Source: UBA6168 sp041752395 (lineage in GTDB: Bacteria; Bacteroidota; Bacteroidia; Chitinophagales; Saprospiraceae). From it: a stretch of DNA of 64,000 nucleotides. Of this stretch, positions 44,944-52,497 are shown piece after piece. The stretch is taken from NCBI GenBank assembly GCA_041752395.1, contig JBGSWN010000215.1, positions 62,001 through 126,000 on the forward strand, in the 5' to 3' direction. The translations under genes and the position numbers were made by a program. The stretch's first letter is position 1. The number at the start of each line of letters is the position of its first letter. The notes below the pieces were generated by a model, which searched no databases, was not told the origin of the DNA, and saw only the letters and a list, made by a program, of their open reading frames with translations.

Positions 44944-46647
44944 TTACATAAACTTGAATCCCCCTGAATCGGCCAATCTTGCCTCAATTTCAAGCGGTTT
45001 CAAAGGCGGTACAGACTTATAATTTGTACGAACCGCATTGGTCCATTTTTCGGCTCGTTTGGTCAGCTTAAAGTCGTCGGTCATCAAACGGCCCCGCATC
45101 ACGAGTATGCCCATATCTGCGCCTTCATACAGGTAGTCACCTTTTCGGGTAATACGAAGGAAAAACGCCTCATCATCCAGCTCCACATAACGTCGGTGGG
45201 TGTCCATACGGTCGAACAGCATAGAGCCATCGTCCTGCAATCGCCAGATGCCGGAGCGTGGTGCTTCCGTCACATATTCGATGGTGTCTGCGGTATGCTT
45301 GACCACGAGTTGGCTCCAAGTGTCGATATTGTCGGGATTCCCCCAACGGCGGTTGAGTTCATCCACGTCCAGTTCATAGTCTTGGTCCATCCATTCTAGG
45401 ATATGGAAGATAAAAAGCGGGGCGTCCGCCAGTGCAAATACAGCGTGATTGGTGATGGAACTGGCGCCCGTTACCCGTGGGTTCAGCTCGCCGAGGTAAA
45501 TATTGTTGTCGTCTTGGTCAATCAAAAAGTCTAGCTCGAAATAGCCTTTGTAGCCTTCTTTGCGAAGCTGGTCGCCGAACTGCTGCGTATATTTTCTTGC
45601 TTTTTCACGGATTTCTGGTGTGAATGCTTCAGGGAAAATCTCGTTGCCGCACCAGCCGCCTTTATAGGGCGTCAATTCTTTGAACCCGACCAATTCCGTC
45701 ATAAGTGGTGCAGTTATGGTACCATGGCGGGTCACGCAAGCTTCAATAGCCGAGCCTCGGCAGTTGATGCGCTTCATGATTTTAACCTCTTTTTCCTTTT
45801 CTATTTCCTCTGCATATTTCTTGTATTCTGCCTCATTGGAAATAAAGAAAGTGGTGTGGCCAGAGTCGCCAAATGGGGTTTGTACCACGAGATGCTCGCC
45901 CAGTTTTTTGGATACGCTCCGCAAATGCTTGTAGTCTTTTACATTGGAAAGCACATACGGTACACATGGCACATTGGCTTTCTCGGCAATGCGGTTGGTA
46001 TTTACCTTATTATCAAGAGAGTTGCGCAGCTCTGCGGACGGGAAAGTGATTTCCAGCCCCAGCTTCCTGGCCATGGCCTCTGTTTTTTCATCAAACATAA
46101 GAAAAAGCGCTTTGTCTTTTTGCCCTTTTTTCTTGTTCTTTTTGATATAGTTTATCACTTCTGGGTGTTTCAGAAGGTAATTATTGATGTCCTCAATGCT
46201 CTGGAATTCCTCATGTGGCATTTCTTCTTTTGGTGAAAAAACATTGGAGTGAAGTCCGTCAAAACACTCGATATAAGTGATGAATTTAAAACCTTTTATC
46301 CACTCATCGGCGCCCAAGAGGTTGAAATTGGTGGCACTTATGAAATATATCGGCGTATCGTTTCGGAAGAAGAATCGACGTATATCGGAAATACCTTTTA
46401 ATGGTTTTATGATTGGCTTCGCAACCGCTTTTGTCACTTTCGCAGTGGGTTTGTCGGCAGTTTTTACAACTGGTTTTACGACAGCTTTTACTGCTTGCGC
46501 AATTGGCTTCGCTGGTACTTTTACTGCAGGCTTGCTTGTTTTTTCGATTGGAATCGAAGTAACGCTTTCTGCTGCTTTTACGGTTGCTTTCGCAACGGGT
46601 TTTTGTAGGCCATTTTGGGGTTTTTCTAATGATTTAGTCGTACTCAT
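44944..46647 (-). CDS. ATP-grasp ligase with a repetitive basic N-terminal tail
   Basis: A 567-residue protein. The first ~85 residues are a Lys/Ala/Val/Pro-rich repeat without fold (words such as KPVAKAT and KPIAQAVKAVVKPVVK). After that comes an ATP-grasp ligase: a preATP-like domain to about residue 220, an ATP-binding loop (LVVQTPFGDSGHTTFF), and the metal/ATP-site region FELDFLIDQDDNNIYLGELNPRVTGAS. The family joins an activated carboxylate to an amine or peptide. In the cluster it sits between the decarboxylase and the C45 acyltransferase, so it may acylate the amine product. The basic tail may bind nucleic acids, membrane or another protein. The exact reaction is unknown. Confidence 0.85.
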   Translation of the reverse strand: MSTTKSLEKPQNGLQKPVAKATVKAAESVTSIPIEKTSKPAVKVPAKPIAQAVKAVVKPVVKTADKPTAKVTKAVAKPIIKPLKGISDIRRFFFRNDTPIYFISATNFNLLGADEWIKGFKFITYIECFDGLHSNVFSPKEEMPHEEFQSIEDINNYLLKHPEVINYIKKNKKKGQKDKALFLMFDEKTEAMARKLGLEITFPSAELRNSLDNKVNTNRIAEKANVPCVPYVLSNVKDYKHLRSVSKKLGEHLVVQTPFGDSGHTTFFISNEAEYKKYAEEIEKEKEVKIMKRINCRGSAIEACVTRHGTITAPLMTELVGFKELTPYKGGWCGNEIFPEAFTPEIREKARKYTQQFGDQLRKEGYKGYFELDFLIDQDDNNIYLGELNPRVTGASSITNHAVFALADAPLFIFHILEWMDQDYELDVDELNRRWGNPDNIDTWSQLVVKHTADTIEYVTEAPRSGIWRLQDDGSMLFDRMDTHRRYVELDDEAFFLRITRKGDYLYEGADMGILVMRGRLMTDDFKLTKRAEKWTNAVRTNYKSVPPLKPLEIEARLADSGGFKFM

Positions 46648-46718
46648 TTATTAAAAAGTTTATGGATGAATTATTGATTGATTTTTAGTTTGGATTTAAA
46701 GGAGTTTATGAAAAGCAA

Positions 46719-49505
46719 TTAATTTTTAGTTGACCCAGCCAAGGCTTTAGTCGCCACGACTTTTAGCACCGTATGCTTTTCAATACCATTTCCATTTTCA
46801 CTGGTAGTTTCTCGTTTGAATAAAGCATTTTCGGTGAAAATTTTCAAGCCCAATTCGGGTCGGAAGCCGTGTATTTCTTTTACGTCCAAAGCCAGCATAA
46901 ATTGTATGATTTCCTCGCTGACCACCTGCCCTGGCACCAGCACCGGAAAGCCCGGTGGGTAAGGTATCACAAAAGACGAAGATACTAAATTTCGCCCGTC
47001 CTGCATAGTTTTTAAGCAATTATCTAGCGGAATATATTCGCACTCCGTTTCGTGGTAAGACATGAAATATGCCTCCCGGATATTTCCACCGGGCACACCG
47101 GGGGAAGCCTGAAAGGAATGGTGGAAATGGCTGAAATCAGGCAGTGGCGGAAACTCTTTCATTAGTGAATGGATGCGCTTCTGGGCAATTTCCATCTCCT
47201 TGCTGTTCAATGACCGAAACTCCTCGTCCAATTGCTTGGCGATTAACAGCAGGGCGTTCATCAAATAGGCCACCGAGCTGCGGGTTGTGCCGATGTTGGT
47301 CATCAGCAGCACGGTGTTGCGGGAGGTTTTGTTAACTTGGAGGTTAAATTGGTCCATCAAATACTCGTTCTTGAAGGTATCCCCGTCAATGCCCGCCTTG
47401 CCCACTGTTAAGGTGATTTTGGTGGGGTCGAGCACAAATTCGTCCTTGGCCCAAGCCTCGTCCATCCGTGTCCAGCCGTCTTTTGGACTATAATATTCGC
47501 TGATGCCCGTGGGACGATGCTCGGCTGGAATAAGGTCTTTGATGGTGAGCACTTCGAAATATTTGTTCAACTGCGGGTGGTCGTTGATTTTTGCCCGCAT
47601 GACCATCGCCATTTCGATGCTTTTTTCCACCAGTTCATAGCCCTCAAATTGCATCTGCCGCCTGCCCGCATCGAGGGAGGCCAATATTTGGTAATTGGGC
47701 GAAGTGGAAGTGTGCGTCATGTAAGCTTCGTGGAAGGCATCAGTCGTTTTCCGCTGAAAATCCTCGTCCCAAATATGAATCATGGAACCCTGGCGGAAAC
47801 TCGAAAGCGTTTTGTGCGTGCTTTGGGTAGAATAAACCCTGATTTTCACTTTTTCGGGGTCTGGTAAAGTGGGTATTTCGCCTTTGGGCACGCTTTTTAT
47901 ATACTGTGCATATTGCTTCGCATATTCCTCGCTGTGGTATTTGCCATATAGTTTTTTGGCGACAAACATGCCCGTCCGCTGCTTATAGGTATAAGTAAAA
48001 CCTGCAAAGGCAAACCATGCTTCGTCCCAAAGAAATATCATGTCCGGTTTAATAGCCAATATTTCTTCCATCACGCTTTCGACATTGTAAACAAGGCCAT
48101 CGAAGGTACAATTGGTGAGCAACAGCATCTTCACTTTGTCCAATTTTCCAGCAGTTTTTAAGGTCAGCAATTTCTCTTTAATCACCTTCAGCGGCACGGC
48201 ACCATACATGGAATATTCCTCAATGGGATATGAGTCGAGATATACCGGCAAAGCTCCAGCCAGTACCAATCCATAATGGTGCGACTTGTGGCAGTCCCGG
48301 TCAATGAGCACCACATCCCCTGGTTCTACGAGCGCTTGTTGCACGATTTTATTGGCGGTAGAAGTGCCATTTGTAACAAAAAAAGTATGCTCCGAGCCAT
48401 AAGCTTTCGCTGCCATTTCCTGAGCTTTTTTCAACGGCCCGGTCGGTTGGAGCAATGAATCGAGGCCGCCCGTGGTGGAGGAAGTCTCGGCAAGGAACAT
48501 GTTCCGGCCATAGAAATTGCCAAAATCCTTTATCCAGTTGGATTTAAAAACCGAGTTGCCACGGGAAATGGGCATGGCATGGAAAACGCCTGTCGGCTTT
48601 TTACTATAATCAACCAAGGCGGAGAAAAACGGCGTTTTATACCGCTCCCGAATACCGCCAAGAATGCTGAGGTGCAGCTCTTGCACGTCTTCTTTTCTGT
48701 AGAATATACGGTCGAAGTTATTGAGTGTCGAGTCCTTCAATTGTGTCAGACCCGTGTCGGTGATGTAATAGATGTTTAATTCGGGGCGGAACTGCCGGAT
48801 ATACTGCCCGAGGAGTGGGCCAAGGTCAGATTCAGGCTGCTGGGAGAGGTCAATTTTTAAGATGTTTTCAATAAATGGCTCAATATTCGGAGTGATATGC
48901 TTCGATTCGAAAGTCGGGCCGTAGCGAACCACCACCGATTGTATATTGTGGTTGAAAAGTAGTGCAATCATGGCGTCCTGAAAGGAAGGCTGAACATTCA
49001 TCCGATACACAAACCGTTCGTTTTTATCCTGAATTTCATGTAATCTACTCCGCATTTCCACTTCTTCTGCATCTGAAAGGTCATCCACAAAAAGCACCTC
49101 AAAATAATTCTTGTCGGAGGTGTTGCCCGGCTTTTTCGCTTCGTTTTTCTTGGTTGTTTTCACCAAGTCTTCAACACTTCCGGTTATAGCGCCATTGCGG
49201 TACGCATCGCTCACCAAAAGCTGGACAACGTCATTCGTTTTTCTTGAAAGTGAGACGAATTCGACCTGTTTGCAGGTTTCTTTCAAGGACTTCAAATATG
49301 CAAGCCCGGGAAAAGCAAAATACCGTTCAATACTGGACAATTGCCGAAGTGACTCTTCCACCAAATCCAAACGCTTTTTCCGGTCTGTCGAACCGACATC
49401 GGACGTTGCTAGTTTGCCAGTTTGGGTTTTCAATATGTTCCAATTGTCAATCCGTAGTTGACCAATATTGATATGCAGGGAAGAGGTTGGTTTTATTTTA
49501 GACAT
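46719..49505 (-). CDS. Orn/Lys/Arg-type PLP decarboxylase, extended
   Basis: A 928-residue fold-type I decarboxylase, well above the usual ~710-760 residues of bacterial SpeF, LdcI and AdiA. The N-terminal ~290 residues are a response-regulator-like wing, longer than normal and with a low-similarity insert (about 100-150). In the PLP domain NGTSTANKIV (379-388) and DRDCHKSHHYGLVLAGA match the family. Asp494 (LWDEAWFAF) should bind the pyridine nitrogen and Lys565 (STQSTHK) the cofactor. The substrate may be ornithine, lysine or arginine; sequence alone does not decide. The last ~250 residues are the C-terminal domain. Confidence 0.9.
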   Translation of the reverse strand: MSKIKPTSSLHINIGQLRIDNWNILKTQTGKLATSDVGSTDRKKRLDLVEESLRQLSSIERYFAFPGLAYLKSLKETCKQVEFVSLSRKTNDVVQLLVSDAYRNGAITGSVEDLVKTTKKNEAKKPGNTSDKNYFEVLFVDDLSDAEEVEMRSRLHEIQDKNERFVYRMNVQPSFQDAMIALLFNHNIQSVVVRYGPTFESKHITPNIEPFIENILKIDLSQQPESDLGPLLGQYIRQFRPELNIYYITDTGLTQLKDSTLNNFDRIFYRKEDVQELHLSILGGIRERYKTPFFSALVDYSKKPTGVFHAMPISRGNSVFKSNWIKDFGNFYGRNMFLAETSSTTGGLDSLLQPTGPLKKAQEMAAKAYGSEHTFFVTNGTSTANKIVQQALVEPGDVVLIDRDCHKSHHYGLVLAGALPVYLDSYPIEEYSMYGAVPLKVIKEKLLTLKTAGKLDKVKMLLLTNCTFDGLVYNVESVMEEILAIKPDMIFLWDEAWFAFAGFTYTYKQRTGMFVAKKLYGKYHSEEYAKQYAQYIKSVPKGEIPTLPDPEKVKIRVYSTQSTHKTLSSFRQGSMIHIWDEDFQRKTTDAFHEAYMTHTSTSPNYQILASLDAGRRQMQFEGYELVEKSIEMAMVMRAKINDHPQLNKYFEVLTIKDLIPAEHRPTGISEYYSPKDGWTRMDEAWAKDEFVLDPTKITLTVGKAGIDGDTFKNEYLMDQFNLQVNKTSRNTVLLMTNIGTTRSSVAYLMNALLLIAKQLDEEFRSLNSKEMEIAQKRIHSLMKEFPPLPDFSHFHHSFQASPGVPGGNIREAYFMSYHETECEYIPLDNCLKTMQDGRNLVSSSFVIPYPPGFPVLVPGQVVSEEIIQFMLALDVKEIHGFRPELGLKIFTENALFKRETTSENGNGIEKHTVLKVVATKALAGSTKN

Positions 49506-49514
49506 GAATTTTAT

Positions 49515-49617
49515 TGTTGAATTGTTAGATTGTTTTATTGTTATTTAGACATATTGCTGAACTTAAAAATCATTGGCAATAAAACAAAATAGCAACCCAA
49601 CAATTCAATGATTCAAC
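49515..49617. repeat. Imperfect long hairpin in the operon gap
   Basis: Outer words (TTGTTGAAT near 49516 with ATTCAACAA near 49610) and inner words (TTGTTTTATTG near 49530 with CAATAAAACAA near 49577) are complementary. The gap between the decarboxylase and amidase genes is thus largely one irregular stem. Confidence 0.5.
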
Positions 49618-49629
49618 AAAAACGGCCCG

Positions 49630-50484
49630 CTATAATGGCCTTTTCGACTTTTCCAATGCGCCCAATGCGTCGAGATAGTCATGCCTTTTACCCCGGTCAT
49701 ATATATCGAAGTGCATCGGGTTGTCTCGGAAGCTTTTCAGGGGTTGCCCCAAGCCGAGTATGCCCCTTTCACGGCGGGCACGCACCAGTTCGAGGTCAAT
49801 TTCAACGGGCATCATTTGGGGTGCTTCACCAGCTTCGCAAATCACTCGACCATCAGGGTCGCAGAAGAGAGAACGACCGATACCACCTGCATCCAAACCG
49901 TTCACGTCAATCACAAAGCATTGGTTGATGGCGGCCGTTGATTTCACGATGGAATGTTCAATGTCCCTATCCAAAGTGCCCGTCAGTGTTGGGTGGATGA
50001 TGACTTCGACGCCCTTAACAGCCATGGTGCGAGAGGTTTCCGGGAACCACATATCGTAGCAGATGCTCATCCCGAATCGCCCAATATTTGGCACATCCCA
50101 TATCAGGAACTTATCGCCACCTGTCACGCCTTCTTCATAAGGGTAAAATGGGAACATTTTGGAATATCGCCCCACGATTTCACCTTCTGGGTTAATCACC
50201 CTGGCAGTGTTATAAACCTTGCCTTCCAGCACTTGAAACATGGAACCGGGTATCAGCCATATCCCATATTTTTTTGCCAAGGCTTGAAAATCCGCTTCAT
50301 ATTGATTCGGTAAGGCCATGGCATTTTTTTTCAGCGGCCCAAAGGCACATAATTCGCTGAACACGACCATCTGTACCCATGGGAATACACTCATCAGCAC
50401 ATCCAATTTGATTTTCATCAATGGTATATTGCTGTGGATGGCGGAAACTGGCATTTGGATGCCTGCAATTGAAAATGGCTTCAT
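49630..50484 (-). CDS. Nitrilase-superfamily amidase
   Basis: A 284-residue carbon-nitrogen hydrolase. The catalytic triad is complete: Glu44 (VVFSELCAFG), Lys109 (GRYSKMFPF) and Cys142 (GMSICYDMWFPE). The fold is the four-layer alpha-beta-beta-alpha of the family. Substrates in the family include N-carbamoylputrescine, omega-amides and acyl amines, so a step that splits an amide in the polyamine or GABA direction fits its place in the cluster. It is the second gene, between the aminotransferase and the decarboxylase. Confidence 0.9.
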   Translation of the reverse strand: MKPFSIAGIQMPVSAIHSNIPLMKIKLDVLMSVFPWVQMVVFSELCAFGPLKKNAMALPNQYEADFQALAKKYGIWLIPGSMFQVLEGKVYNTARVINPEGEIVGRYSKMFPFYPYEEGVTGGDKFLIWDVPNIGRFGMSICYDMWFPETSRTMAVKGVEVIIHPTLTGTLDRDIEHSIVKSTAAINQCFVIDVNGLDAGGIGRSLFCDPDGRVICEAGEAPQMMPVEIDLELVRARRERGILGLGQPLKSFRDNPMHFDIYDRGKRHDYLDALGALEKSKRPL

Positions 50485-50565
50485 AAATTAATTGAAAATT
50501 GAGAATTAATAATTGAGAATTAAAGTGCTCGCAAGCATTTTCAGTTCTCCATTTTCCATACTCAA

Positions 50566-51876
50566 TTAGTGAATAGCTCGTTGGATTTCTGCTTCTAATA
50601 TATCCAGCCCCTTATGGAGCTGTTGATCGGTGATGACCAAGGGTGAAAGCACCCGTATAATGTTTTTATTGGTACCGGCATTGATGATGATTAAGCCGTT
50701 TCGCTCACAGCCTGTCATTACTTGGTGGCAAAGTTCAGCGTCCGGTTGCAGTGGGTCGTTGTTTTTCACAAACTCCATGGCCATCATAGCGCCCAGGCCC
50801 CGCACATCGCCAATGGCTGGATACCTCGATTTCATCAGTTCGAAACGCTTGCGAACGATGTTGCCGACCTCTGTGCCACGGGCATTCAGGTCGTTTTCCT
50901 GCATAAATTTAATAGTGGCCAATGCTGCGGCAGAACAAACCGGATTTCCGATATAAGTACCACCGATGGTGCTTGGCCCTGCGGCATCCATGATTTTAGC
51001 ACGACCCATCACAGCCGCTATCGGCATACCGGAGCCCATTGATTTTGCCCAGGTGGAAATATCCGGCAGCACCCCGAAATGCTCATAAGCACCCCAAGCG
51101 CCCGTGCGGCAAAAACCACTCTGCACCTCGTCGAAAATCAACATGATGCCATGCTCGTCGCAGAGTTTACGCAAGCCCTGCACATATTTTTTTGGTGCGA
51201 CGTTGAAGCCACCCTCGCCTTGCACCAATTCGATGATGATAGCGGCGAGATTCTCAGGAGCAACCGTGCTTTTGAAGAACTCGTGGAGCCGATGCAGCTC
51301 TTGCGAAGCAAAAGTTTCCTCGTTCGCTCCCGTTCCGTAATGGTAGAAATTGGGGAATGCGATGCGGTAAACTTCCGGGGCAAACGGCCCGCAACCCATC
51401 TTGTAGGCTACTTTCGAAGTAAGCGTCATGGCCATCATGGTGCGACCGTGAAAGGCTTCGCTATAACAAAGTATCCCGTCACGCCCAGTTGCTTGCCGGG
51501 CTATTTTGATGGCATTTTCCACGGCTTCTGCGCCAGTGGTGGACAACATAACCTTGGTATGATCGCCGTGGGGGAGTATCTCGACAAGCTTCTCGCACAA
51601 GGCGAGGTAGGCATCGTAGGTGGTCACGTTAAAACTGGTATGTATGAATTTTTGCGCTTGCGCAATAATGGCCTCCACCACTGATTCGGGGCAATGCCCA
51701 GCGTTCACAACGCCGATGCCACCTGCGAAATCTATCATTTCCCGCCCATCGGCATCAATGACGATGGCACCTTTGGCCGATTGTGCGGTGGCGGTGTTGA
51801 ACAGGCCGACGCCATTGGCGACCACGGCTTTGCGCCTTTCGAGGAGTTCTTCACTTTTTGTCTTGGTTGCTATCAT
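50566..51876 (-). CDS. gabT: Class III omega-aminotransferase (GABA transaminase-like)
   Basis: A 436-residue PLP enzyme of the class III omega-transaminases. Lys278 (STWAKSMGSG) is the cofactor lysine and Asp249 (LIFDEVQSG) pairs with the pyridine nitrogen. The closest picture is 4-aminobutyrate aminotransferase, which makes succinate semialdehyde from GABA, but other omega-amines such as putrescine or 5-aminovalerate are possible. It is the first gene of the six-gene minus-strand cluster and pairs logically with the gabD-like last gene. The symbol is by family similarity. Confidence 0.85.
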   Translation of the reverse strand: MIATKTKSEELLERRKAVVANGVGLFNTATAQSAKGAIVIDADGREMIDFAGGIGVVNAGHCPESVVEAIIAQAQKFIHTSFNVTTYDAYLALCEKLVEILPHGDHTKVMLSTTGAEAVENAIKIARQATGRDGILCYSEAFHGRTMMAMTLTSKVAYKMGCGPFAPEVYRIAFPNFYHYGTGANEETFASQELHRLHEFFKSTVAPENLAAIIIELVQGEGGFNVAPKKYVQGLRKLCDEHGIMLIFDEVQSGFCRTGAWGAYEHFGVLPDISTWAKSMGSGMPIAAVMGRAKIMDAAGPSTIGGTYIGNPVCSAAALATIKFMQENDLNARGTEVGNIVRKRFELMKSRYPAIGDVRGLGAMMAMEFVKNNDPLQPDAELCHQVMTGCERNGLIIINAGTNKNIIRVLSPLVITDQQLHKGLDILEAEIQRAIH

Positions 51877-52497
51877 ATTTCTGAAATGAGTTTGATTGTT
51901 TGAAAATTACAGCCTGTTTGCCGAAGGCAAAGCAGCCAGAAACACGCTTAAGTTGGCAAATTCCAGAATCCGTAATATTGGTAGGTAAAAACCTTAGAAG
52001 GATGAGAAAAAGCCCTTTATTTAAAAGGACGGATGCCGATGTGGTAAAGATAGGCAAAATAATTGGGAAAATTGGCACAGTTGGGGAAAATTTTATTTTG
52101 AAAAATTTTTTATTTTTAAAAAAAGACAAATAATCAAATTAAAAACCATAGATTTGGCGATTCAAAAACATTTAACCCCTTTTTGACAGCTTTCTTAGAG
52201 AAATGGCGACGCCCTAATTTGTCGCTTTTGTGTTTCTCCATTCCTTTTGTGACCATTCCTTTTGTGACCATTCCCAGTTAGTCAGGTCTTGTGATTAAGT
52301 TTAGCAACTTACCACCACTCAATTGGCATATTCCGTTTAATCAGGTATGCAATTGATTAGGTAATGCGGCAAAATCCATTCAGAAAAAATATGAATAAAC
52401 TCGACAGTACAGGTTGACACCCGTAGCTGATAGGGAGAGGTTTGACAGCCTCTTAAGCTTTCACCAAAATTTGACACTAAATCAAAAACAGCATATT
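51877..52497. other. Divergent promoter region with a short tandem repeat
   Basis: Lies between the amino-acid cluster (minus) and the two-barrel outer-membrane protein (plus). Two overlapping short open frames on opposite strands (about 51851-52133) are not supported. A 15-bp direct repeat (CCATTCCTTTTGTGA) occurs twice plus a partial copy at 52238-52275. Promoters for both genes must be here. Confidence 0.55.
52238..52275 (+). repeat. 15-bp direct repeat, about 2.5 copies
   Basis: CCATTCCTTTTGTGA begins at 52238 and 52253, with a partial copy at 52268. It lies 220 bp before the outer-membrane protein gene and could hold repeated regulator sites. Confidence 0.85.

Noticed and set aside
51851..52133. 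Opposing 92- and 77-residue frames upstream of the outer-membrane protein
   Set aside because: They are reverse images of each other in a divergent promoter region, with no domain or plausible leader.
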